A DNA stretch of 64,000 nt, from contig NW_024465885.1 of assembly GCF_017591425.1 (NCBI RefSeq), positions 30,698,501 to 30,762,500 on the forward strand, in the 5' to 3' direction. Below are positions 1 through 8,768 of this stretch, piece after piece. The notes under the pieces were generated by a model. That model did not search any database, was not told the origin of the DNA, and saw nothing but the letters and a program-made list of their open reading frames with translations. Position numbers and translations under genes: made by a program. Every line of letters begins with the position of its first letter. Within the stretch, counting starts at the first letter, position 1. Origin of the DNA: Ochotona curzoniae. Its lineage: Eukaryota > Chordata > Mammalia > Lagomorpha > Ochotonidae.

Positions 1-270
1 TTTGCAAAAGAAATTATGTTAAAAATAAAATAAAAATAAAATAGTGCAACCAGTGCAGGAAGGAGCACTAGAAGGCTTCTTTCAACTTCACCATTCTTTG
101 CCATTTCTTTTGACCTCACCTCTCTGGGCACTTATTGCTCATTTTGGCTGACCAGTTTGTTTACTTGTTTTGACTTTTGCTTCCAATCAATCTGTGCGGG
201 AGCAAAAGCATGAGAATACAACTATATGGAGTAGGAGTCAAATCATGTTGCATGAAGGAATATGTCATTC
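1..270. other. AT-rich left flank, no gene seen
   Basis: Single-copy-looking sequence with a short A-rich (TAAAA)n-like run at about 20-44. No open frame or splice-flanked exon stands out. It ends at the target site of the retrotransposon insertion that starts at 287. Confidence 0.5.
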
Positions 271-286
271 AAAGTTAAGAATTCCT
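271..286. repeat. Left target-site duplication of inverted retrotransposon
   Basis: AAAGTTAAGAATTCCT, repeated exactly at 918-933 on the far side of the insertion. The preceding bases are TTC, so the nick fits the L1-endonuclease TT/AAAA-like consensus. 16 of 16 identity implies a fairly young insertion. Confidence 0.9.
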
Positions 287-920
287 TCATGTTTAAAGGG
301 GAGTATTAAGGGAGAAGGCCCACCCAATTTCCCACCCTCCCCAGGTCCTGCATGTAGCGTATGCTCTGAGGTTCTTGCTCAAGCGGTTTTGATATTTCAG
401 CAGTTATAAATCGCTGCCAACCTTGCCACTCCAAGCACGATGAGGTTGTTGAAAAATCCACTGATTGACATAGTCCATCATAGAGTCTCTGTTTGCCCCG
501 TTTTCGCTGCCAAGATATAGCTGAGATGGTTGGTTGACCTGTTCTGTCTTCTCTCCTTTCTTGGTTAGGGTTCTGAGTCCAGCATTTTGATTGGGGAGTT
601 CCCAATCAAAGAAACTTTGTCTGAGGTGTTCTCAAACCAGATTCTTGTATGTGCTAGCAAGTACAGGGCCCGGCACAGTCCATGGCCCCGATCAGCTGGT
701 GATTGAAATCACTGGGTTGGTTCTGTTTTCACTCCTGACTTCCACTGGAACCAATGGGTGTTGCAGTCCAGCCTTGTTCTGCCCAGCACAAAATAATAGT
801 CTTACCCACTTTCCTGTAGCCCTTGAACATTTTTACCCTAATTAACTATGTAAAGATTGTCAAAATATATATAAAAAAAAAATATAACCACAGTTGACCA
901 CAACCTCTTGAAAAAAAAAA
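287..920 (+). mobile_element. Twin-primed copy of a GC-rich non-coding retrotransposon
   Basis: Positions 287 to about 790 match the plus-strand reading of the intact minus-strand copy at 2360-4922 (the part from about 2481 to 2915), so they are in antisense. From about 791 the sequence switches to the sense 3' end of the same element (compare the reverse complement of about 2383-2450) and ends in an A run at 873-882. An inverted internal part followed by a sense 3' end and A tail, bounded by one 16-bp TSD, is the structure known as twin priming in L1-driven integration. The copy keeps two segments missing from the intact copy (about 482-517 and about 600-640), so it belongs to another subfamily. 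A 28-bp stretch plus a second A run (883-920) follows the first tail. Open frames here use different phases from those in the other copy, which argues against coding. Confidence 0.82.
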
Positions 921-933
921 GTTAAGAATTCCT
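918..933. repeat. Right target-site duplication of inverted retrotransposon
   Basis: AAAGTTAAGAATTCCT, identical to 271-286. Its first three A residues overlap the second A run of the element. Confidence 0.88.
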
Positions 934-2345
934 AAATTTCAAGGAAGTAACTTAGATCCAAACTAGGTACAGTCTCAACTCCTTTCGCAATGACAGAGTA
1001 TTAAGGTGTCACTGAATAAACAAGGCTGTTCAATGCTAATTATATCATGAAGATGACTGGAGTGAATAGGTTATTTAAGTAATTCCCAGCAAGTTGAGAA
1101 ATATCTCAAAGAGCCCACTATATTACAGAACTGATTTTGTCCAAAATCTGTATCTCATTTACCTTACTCTCCATATTCATTATATTTAGGAAAACATGTT
1201 CTGATCATTCAAACTGTATTTTCCAACCCAGTACTTAGAACATGTAGTTTTGCTAGTTGAGGAAACAGGATAACGAGGGTGAGCAGAGAGAGTGGAAGGA
1301 GAAAGGAGAGGATCAGAGAAGGACCTGGATGAGTGATGTTCTAGCCACTCAGTGAGTGAGCAGGCAGAGAGCAGCTCCTAGCTGTGAGCCCACTGCAGGC
1401 ATGCCTGTTTGCACTTGAGTCCAACCAGCTGAAATGCCTGATTCAACAAATGCATAAACATGTGTTCGAACTATGTAACAAAATCCAGATTTTCCTTAAC
1501 ATCATATCTGATTATCCAGAATTCCATCTAAAGCCCATACAAACAAGCAGAGAATTGTGATACAGTCTGAAGAAAAAGATTATAAACAGACAACAGATGA
1601 AGCGAGTAGATATTAGAAATAGTAATAAATATTTTAAACGAGCAATGGCAATTATGTTTGCCCATGTCATAAAGATAACAAGATGTACTGCATGAAAAGA
1701 TAACTCCAATTATTAGGAAATTCAGAATTTTAGAACTATTTTAGTATTTCGAATGAAATATAAAGGCTTGACAAAAAAGAGAGAAAAGTGTCAGTACATT
1801 AGAAAACATTTACAGGAATTAACCACATTGAAGAGAAACAATTCTTCATAAACAGCTAATTAACTTCAAAGAAAAAAATTAAGTTACGGTGTATATGCTG
1901 ATAAACACTACAAGCGGTAAAGTTCATATCACCTGTGTCATGTGAGACATAGTGGCATCCGCATCCTATCTCACCTACTGAAACTGATTATAGAATTGAC
2001 TCTATTTTTCCGTAAAGATGAATAACCTGAATTTAATAGCAGGAAACATTAGACAAACCAAGATTGCAAAATATTCCACAAAACAGCCAGCCCAAACTCT
2101 CCAAATGTGTGGGCGACACTAATGACAATTTTAGGAGCCTTTGACACTGAGAGTTTAGGATATGAACTAAATGAAATTTAGGATTTTAGGTGGAACGACG
2201 GCCCAGAAAGCTGACATTCATGGAAAATAGACATAAGGTCTGAAAATTAGCAGGTAGTATTACATAAATATTACTATTATAACCTTAGTAGGCATACATG
2301 GTCAGACACTCACATGTATTGTTAAGAAATTTATTTTATCCAAAT
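934..2345. other. AT-rich single-copy stretch, no gene seen
   Basis: Nothing here resembles a known repeat family or a coding exon. A purine-rich patch lies at about 1262-1330. The stretch separates two insertions of the same retrotransposon family. Confidence 0.4.
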
Positions 2346-2359
2346 GATTTTATGTTTTC
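2346..2359. repeat. TSD next to the poly(A) end of the intact element
   Basis: GATTTTATGTTTTC, repeated exactly at 4923-4936. It defines the left (3') boundary of the minus-strand insertion. Confidence 0.93.
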
Positions 2360-2789
2360 TTTTTTTTTTTTATTAATAAATTTTATTTTGACATTCTTTA
2401 CATAGTTAATTAGGGTAAGAAGGTTCGAGGGCTACAGGAAAGTGGATAATACTAATATGTTTTCCATATTGTTACCTTCATGTTTAAAAGGGGGGTATTA
2501 AGGGAGAAGGCCCACCCAATTTCCCACCCTCCCCAAGTCCCAGGTGTAGGGCATGCTCTGAGGTTCTTGCTCAAGTGGTTTTGATATTGCAACAGTTATG
2601 AATCGCTGTCAATCTTGCCGCTCCAAGCACTATGAGGTCTTTGAAAAATCCACTGATTGACATAGTCCATCATAGCTTAGATGGTTGGTTGACCCGTTCT
2701 GTCTTCTCTCTTTTCTTTGTTATGGTTCTGAGTCCAGCATTTAGATTAGGAAGATCTCCAAAGAAACTTCTTGTATGTGCTAACAAGTA

Positions 2790-4130
2790 CCGGGCCTGGC
2801 ACCGTCCATCGCTCCAATCAGCTGGTGGTTGCAATTCCTGGGTTGGTTCTGTTTTCACTCCCGTCTTCCACTGGAGCCAATGGGTGTTGCAGTCCAGTCT
2901 GGTTCTGCCCAGCACATACTTGGCCCTCACATAAACCAGCGGGAGCTGTAGCCTAGGTTGGAGCGACCCACAATAACCCCAACCAGGCCCACCCCCTACC
3001 CTGGTTTGCCAGTAAGTGTAGCAGTAATCTAGTCTGTCCCACATCCCATTCCACCCCAGCCGCTGTCTTAGTTTTATGTCCTCCTGTGGAAGTGGTAACC
3101 CAAGAGGGATGAGCCCACTATTTCCCTCCCAGGCCTCTCCCACTCCCAGATTCCAGTTGATGCTGCCCAAACAAACCTCGCCCACTTTAATTTTGTTTGC
3201 ACCAGTAGGAATAATCCGCCCAGCCTGGCTTTTCCCTGATCTAGTCCACATGAGGCGCACAGGTGTGGTAGCTCTGCCTAGTCTGGTCTGCCCCCATCCC
3301 AGCCCATGCTCTCCTGCGGAAGTAGCTGTCCAGCAAAGGAACCCTCCCTTATTCCCCTGCCAGCTCTGCCCACTTCCTTGCTTGTTCTCAGGCTGGTTGG
3401 GCGCTGCGGTCCCTTCTGGTACAGGCAACCTCACCTCGGCATTCCATAATGTGCACTAGTCTTTGTTGCGACCGACCCTGGGTCGACCCACACTGGTGCC
3501 TGGATTTGCCAGGGGATGATGTGGACAGATTCAGCCTGGTCTTGCCCCCACGTCTGCCAACTGTATGCCAGTGGGTAGGTTTCCATGGCCTTTTCTGGGC
3601 TGTTTCCTATCATGTTTCTTGCGTTTACCTGCTGGGTCTGTGTCCTGCCAGAGGAGTTGCCCAGGCTCCTCCATCAGAACCTCTCCCAATGCCAGGTTTC
3701 ACGCTTACCAGTGGGTCCATGAGCCAACCCTACTCAGTCCACCTCCTGTCATAGCAGGAACTGTGGCTTTTCCTGACTGGCCTTCAACCCAATCTGGTTC
3801 TTGCTGTTGGATGTTCCAGCCCAGCCATGGTTTGTCCATACCCACGTATGGCTCACACATGGCTCAGTAGGGGTTTGAGACCCTGCCTAGTCCATCCCAC
3901 ATCTGCCCTGGTCCTCCAGAACACCAGGGGGAGTCGGGGTCCGGCCCAGTTCGGTGCATCCAATCCCAGTCCACACTTGTGCCAAGGGAGACTACAACTG
4001 TTTCCAGATCAGAACGCAGCCCCCTTCCAGGCCACGCGCCTCTTGGTGGGAACCTCAGCCCAGCTAGGGTTGTCCCCTTTGCTCCCCAACCGGGTCCGTT
4101 CCCAGCCATAGATCACATGCATGCCAATGG
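2790..4130 (-). repeat. Degenerate internal units inside the 2.56-kb element
   Basis: Plus-strand phrases of the form 'CAGTCTGGTTCTGCCCAGCAC' and 'CCAATGGGTGTTGCAGTCCAG' recur with variation roughly every 80-120 bp (for example near 2785, 2880, 2930, 3030, 3210, 3280, 3420, 3800 and 4110). This looks like an old tandem array that has drifted. Unit length and copy number are estimated by eye. Confidence 0.45.
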
Positions 4131-4592
4131 ATGCTCTGACTCAGCTTGGCACAACCCCTCCCCTGTCCCGAACTCTGCCTTAGACACTGTGGCTTAGCGT
4201 CCCAGGCTCCCACAGACCAGCAGGTACAAGAGCCTAGCTCGGCATGACCTCTGCTCCCTCCTGGTTTCTAGTTTTACTTGTGGGCTAAGGTTTGCTCAGT
4301 CGTGCCTAATCTACTCTGTTCCATTACCAGTTGACACATTGGCCAACTGTTGGAGCTACTTGTGCAGGGCAAGCCCCAAGCCATAGCTTCTGCATGACTG
4401 GTATTTGGTGCTCAGAATTATTAGTGATTACAAGTTTTGCTAAGGAAGAGTTACTGCCTCTTTCAGGTCCAAGAAGCACAATGGGTTCAACCTGGAGCTA
4501 ATTAAGCAGCAACTCAAAGAACCAAATCCCCAGAGCTCCCCAGCCGGGCGGCCAGCAGGCGGAGCCTGGCACCAATGGCGCACTGGCCGCCC

Positions 4593-4668
4593 GGGGAGGA
4601 CGGCTCACCATGTGCCCATGGCGGCCGTCCGGGATCCAGGCATGAGACGCCCCGTCCTGAGACCCACC
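4593..4668 (-). repeat. Internal copy of the 76-bp 5' monomer unit
   Basis: Matches 4847-4922 over 76 bp with one difference seen (GACGCCCC against GACTCCCC on plus). The spacing between the two is 254 bp. It is CpG-rich, as expected of a Pol II promoter monomer. Confidence 0.92.
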
Positions 4669-4691
4669 AGCTGCCAGGAGGCAGCTGGAGG

Positions 4692-4700
4692 TTTAAATAA
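4692..4700 (-). promoter_or_regulatory. TATA-like box in the retrotransposon 5' monomer
   Basis: On the minus strand this reads TTATTTAAA. It lies about 31 bp upstream of 4668, the first base of the internal 76-bp unit. The element's own first base (4922) is the equivalent position of the outer unit. The sequence facts are direct; promoter activity is inference. Confidence 0.5.
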
Positions 4701-4846
4701 CCCAGGCCCAAGGTCGCGCCCCTCCCAAATCCCATTCACCGCCCCATGAAGGCGGCGGGTGGGCCCCGGACCTGCCCAGTCCCGGAGGCCTCCCCCCCTC
4801 GGTCTACTCACCCCGAAGGAAGCGGCCCCCGAAACCCAGCAGGCCT

Positions 4847-4922
4847 GGGGAGGACGGCTCACCATGTGCCCATGGCGGCCGTCCGGGATCCAGGCATGAG
4901 ACTCCCCGTCCTGAGACCCACC
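4847..4922 (-). repeat. Outer 76-bp 5' monomer unit, start of the element
   Basis: Begins at the exact insertion boundary (4922/4923) and repeats at 4593-4668. The boundary coincides with the first base of the unit, which suggests the transcript began there. Confidence 0.92.
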
Positions 4923-4936
4923 GATTTTATGTTTTC
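4923..4936. repeat. TSD next to the 5' end of the intact element
   Basis: GATTTTATGTTTTC, identical to 2346-2359. Confidence 0.93.
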
Positions 4937-5244
4937 AATGCACTCTACGTCAAAATCTTAGCATGCTGCTGCAGAAATATACAAAATATAAAATAATATG
5001 GAAATGTAAATAAATGGGAATAGCAAACCAGGTTCAAAAGTGAAAGAAACCTGCAAAATAAAAATAATCTCATAACTAACAAAAAAGTATTTAAAAACAA
5101 TAAAATAAACAGATATGTGAATAGATGAAAAAATAACAGAAGGCCCAAGGGCTAGCCGATATTATATGAGTGATTAAGCAACATGTGGTCTTTGAATGCA
5201 TGGATTATGGCTTTGCTTCTCACTCAGTTCTCTACTGGGAAGCA
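4937..5244. other. AT-rich single-copy stretch
   Basis: No recognisable gene or repeat. It is very AT-rich from 4975 to 5140. Confidence 0.4.
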
Positions 5245-5400
5245 ACAGTTTAAGTATCAAATACTTGAGTCTCCGCCAGGCACACGAGAAAACCGCATGG
5301 CTTATGCCTAGCCCCGACTTTTAGGGAGTGAACCAGAAGATGAAAGATATGTGTGCGTATGTATGTGATTTTCAAATAAAAACAAATTAATAAACAAACT
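5245..5400 (+). mobile_element. Old, 5'-truncated C-type SINE fragment
   Basis: The phrase 'GGGAGTGAACCAGAAGATGA' and the tail 'TTTTCAAATAAAAACAAAT' match the 3' half of lagomorph C SINEs. The sequence is heavily diverged. Confidence 0.6.
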
Positions 5401-5813
5401 TTCTAAAAACGAAAATCCAAGTATAGACTCAAACATAATTGGTCAAAACATTTTTGAAAACTAAATAAAGGCCTTCAATGTGGCAAAGGAATGTGTTTTA
5501 TATTTTGGGGGCTCAGATTTTATTTTTTTCATTGTCAAATGGCTCCAAAGCAATTTCCATTTAGCATTGAAAAAAATGTTACTTCTTGAGTTATGTTTGC
5601 CTGTGTCTTATAATACTTTACATTCGGGAATTGTTTCTAAACTTAACGTTTAGAAAAGTTATCTACTCAATATGCACAGAATCCTCACCACAAAATCATG
5701 TGGGAGTCATTTTCATCAAACACAAAGAGACTTGAAGGAGACAGAAGAAAATAAATAATCTAGTTTCATTTACTCATCATATACCTTTAGCGCAGACAAA
5801 AATTCTCACAGAG

Positions 5814-5902
5814 TATGCACACACACACACACAGAGACCCACACACACATGTGCACACACTCAAACACAGGCACACACACACACACACACACATGCACAC
5901 GC
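5814..5902. repeat. Interrupted (CA)n microsatellite
   Basis: Several CA runs broken by AGAGACC, TGTG, AAACACAGG and similar interruptions. Confidence 0.95.
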
Positions 5903-8236
5903 ATTGAAGACGTTCCTCTCACTGGAAAACCAAGAAATGAGGCAGCAAATGACCTCATGATGTTCTAATTTAATATTCCAAGGGTGAAACATGAATTAAA
6001 TCTTAAAACAGCTGGTTCATATTCTTGCCCGCAAATTTCTGGCAAAGGGCAGCACACTGAACAAAATTCCCTCGACAACTCTGATACCCTCAAGGTACAT
6101 TTTAATTGTTTGTTTCAAGACTCAAAGTATCTGAAAAAGTCATCTTTTAGTCTTGTAATATTGGTAAAGGTATACAGAATTCCCATTTGTTAAAATTCTC
6201 TGTAAGACACCAAGTGTAGGAGTTTAAATCTTAAATAAATAAATTTTAATCTCACAGACCCTGCTGAGTATTTCATGAAAGTTCACTGCCTTCTTGTTTA
6301 AGTCTGTTACTCTGTTTTCCAAACAACAAATCTATTCCAACGTTAAAAGGTTCCAGTTAGAGATGAAACTCCAAACCCATGAATTTCGAGAGGATTTTGA
6401 GCTTGCCAAAACAATTTCTTTTAGACTCCATAACTTGGAGCACACAGTCCCACTGCATATTTAAGTTTTTACTTTAAAGGTTTCCTTTAACAAAAGGGAG
6501 ATGAAAAGATACTGTAATTATTCACAGAACACATTCAAGCTATCATTCCTGATGCAATGTGAGAGCTAGGACGTTCTTCCGTTGTAAATGAGGTCGTGAT
6601 TCAGGGGTACACTATTCCCAAGCTATATTAACACATAGGACTATAGCTTTCCTATCAGAGAGTTCAGCCTCTCATTCTCAAACATTTTAAATCTAAACTC
6701 TGGAAACAAAACTTCAATTGCAGGTTGGTTTCAGCTTGGCACGCCTTCAATTTAAGCAAAAACTTGGTGTTCTGCTCTTAAAATGGCATGGTCAAGGATA
6801 TGTTATTCCTTCCTGGAAAACGAAAGCTATAAAACTAGCTGCTGGACCCTTATGTGACGCGGAGGACTGGAGAAGGTCCGAACTTCTCTGTGAGCTGTCT
6901 TGGCAGTCCTCATGGCAGTCCCATGAGGCATGGATGGCCGTCTTTGCCAACAAGGTTCTGGAAATCACACCAGTCTTGAACTAGAGACTGAACCCGGAAA
7001 TTAAGCTGAAGCATACACACTATCTGATTGCAGTCTTGAACTTACAAGATAAGGGCTACCCTAGCTTATTCTGAAAACTACAGAAAGGTGTCAAAATGGA
7101 TAAATGCACGTTTTCCAGCCAGCTGTCTGCCACGAGCAAAACTTTCACAAAAGGAATCATGTAGTCATTTCATCTCTTCATTTAATAAGTCACCTAAGCA
7201 ACCAGTGTGATTAAGACTTTGCAAGGCCGCAAAAGTAGTTTCAGTGCTCAGAAGCCTTCTCTTTGAATGTATCACAAAAATACCAACATAAAAAATCAGA
7301 GTTCGATGGGAAGTGGATCAATACGCCTCACCTCCTGCGCCATCAGAACATGCTGCTGCAAGGTTTTTGTTTGTTTGTTTTATCCCTGCAGCTGATGGTT
7401 TTACTAGGCATTGCTTCTCAGACTTAGCAAGCCTGTATCCATCTCAGTCACTGAAAGAGCACACAACTTCTAAAGATAAAATTTCCAAGAGTATATTAAA
7501 ACAAAACTTGCAAACAGCCAAATGTTCTAGACACTTGGACAGCCTGTAAGCCAATGTTAATATGCAGAAAGTGCAGAAGACAGTAGAACTAAAGCAAAGC
7601 TGCTGTGTAAATGTCAAGGTTTTGAGTTAGCAGGGGAATTATTAATGAGTGCCAGCTAGATTTTAGTGGCCACATCAATGATTTCAGCTGATCTGCAGAT
7701 GAATTTTAGCATCAAAGATTGAAATCTCAGCTTGCTAAGTGTACTCATTTCATTCTCTTTTCCTAAATGGCAAAAATAATTTTGTAAGCGTGGTGTGGAT
7801 TTCAGAGAAAACATCATGTGCTCCAGCTACCTGAAAAAACTTCATTTTGGATAGACTCCCAAACTGCAAAGTAGTGTATATACACATAAAAATGACAGCA
7901 TGGAATTCACTGCTTCAGATACCAACAAGCAACTTGTGGATCATTTGATATGTTCTTTATTGAGGCACTAAATTTATATTAAATCAGTTTTTTTCCCATA
8001 GTGTTCATCTTCCAAATTCTGTATTTTTAACTCAATATTATCATACTCAGTAGTGTCATTGCCCTATGAGAGACTGAATTCTCTGCTTCTCACACTGAAC
8101 AACTGCAGGTTCTAAGGTACATACTTTTTCAGCACTAGAGGATTTTATTCCTGTTTTGTATTTTCTTGAACATAAAAATCGTTTCTGTACATCTGTATGA
8201 GTCTGAAAGAGTAATCCTTCCATATGTTTTTCTCCT
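5903..8236. other. Single-copy AT-rich stretch, no gene supported
   Basis: No repeat family recognised. An 88-codon open frame at 6718-6984 lacks coding-like composition and splice context. Some CpGs survive at 6855-6870 and 7310-7345 without forming an exon I can defend. Confidence 0.4.
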
Positions 8237-8245
8237 AAAAATCCA

Positions 8246-8768
8246 GACTATGGAACTTGCCATGGTAGCCTAGTAGTTAAAGTCCTTGCCTTGCATGCAT
8301 CAAGATCCCATATGAGCAACAATTTATATCCTGTCTGATCCACTTCCCTTCCAGCTCCCTGTGTGTGCCCTGGGAAAGCAATAGAAGATGCCCAAAGACT
8401 TGGGACCCTGCATCCACATGGACAACCAAGAAGAGGATTCTGGCTCCTGGCTTCGGAGCAGTACAGCTTCAGCCATTGCGGCCATTAAGGAGTAAGTTAG
8501 TACACAGAGGATATTTCGATCTGTCTTACTCTTTGTAAGTCTGACTGCGGGGTCTCCTCCACAGAGTCCTCTAGTACCCCGTTGCTGGTGCGGGTGAGCC
8601 TGCTACCTGCCGCCCAGCCTCCTGACGTGTGAGACACAAACAGACAAGCAGGGGTTCTGTCCAGCAGTTCCTGTTTATTTGGGAAGTACATCTTGTTGAC
8701 TTAGTGACTCTTTTACCCCTGAGCCCCACATCTGACTTTCTAATAAAAATACAGTAAGTCTACAAAAA
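8246..8768 (+). mobile_element. C-type SINE interrupted by a solo LTR
   Basis: The head 'CATGGTAGCCTAGTAGTTAA' and the 3' phrases 'GGGACCCTGCATCCACATGG' and 'TCTGACTTTCTAATAAAAAT' identify a pika-type C SINE. It is flanked by a short TSD AAAAATCCA (8237-8245 and about 8769-8777). A 185-bp LTR-like insert at 8546-8730 splits the 3' end. Confidence 0.88.
8546..8730 (-). mobile_element. Very short solo LTR with 6-bp TSD
   Basis: The insert starts TG and ends CA on either strand (minus: TGTGGGGCTCAGG...GACCCCGCA). It is flanked by the exact 6-bp duplication TCTGAC (8540-8545 and 8731-8736). An AATAAA on the minus strand (8679-8674) favours that orientation. A 6-bp duplication is typical of class II (ERVK-like) proviruses. 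The length is only 185 bp, with about 50 bp before the AATAAA, so it is either an internally deleted LTR or a miniature non-autonomous family. It has no coding content. Family assignment is inference. Confidence 0.75.

Larger units (their letters stand above)
2360..4922 (-). mobile_element. Near-intact 2.56-kb GC-rich non-coding retrotransposon
   Basis: Bounded exactly by the 14-bp duplication GATTTTATGTTTTC, with a poly(T) run (A tail on the minus strand) at the left. Read on the minus strand it has three parts. First is a CpG-rich 5' region with a 76-bp unit present twice (4922-4847 and 4668-4593). Second is about 2 kb of GC-rich sequence made of loosely repeated units of the type 'CAGACCAGACTGG...GCAACACCCATTGG'. 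Third is an AT-rich 3' end with AATAAA-like sequence and the tail. There is no ORF1 or ORF2 similarity, no LTR, and no tRNA or 7SL head. The longest minus-strand open frame (254 codons, 3434-2670) is not kept in phase in the sister copy at 287-790, so it is probably a by-product of high GC. The tail and TSD imply mobilisation in trans by L1. It could be a non-autonomous L1 derivative, an SVA-like composite, or a retrotransposed long non-coding RNA. Related copies lie at 287-920 and about 50838-52015. Confidence 0.88.

Noticed and set aside
2670..3434. 254-codon minus-strand frame as a protein-coding gene
   Set aside because: It lies inside a poly(A)-tailed retroelement. The homologous copy is open in another phase with non-triplet indels, and no domain is recognisable.
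4514..4865. CpG-rich patch as the promoter CpG island of a host gene
   Set aside because: It lies within the TSD-bounded insertion, so it arrived with the retrotransposon. No host exon adjoins it.
6718..6984. 88-codon frame as a small gene
   Set aside because: No recognisable domain, no Kozak or splice context, ordinary single-copy surroundings.
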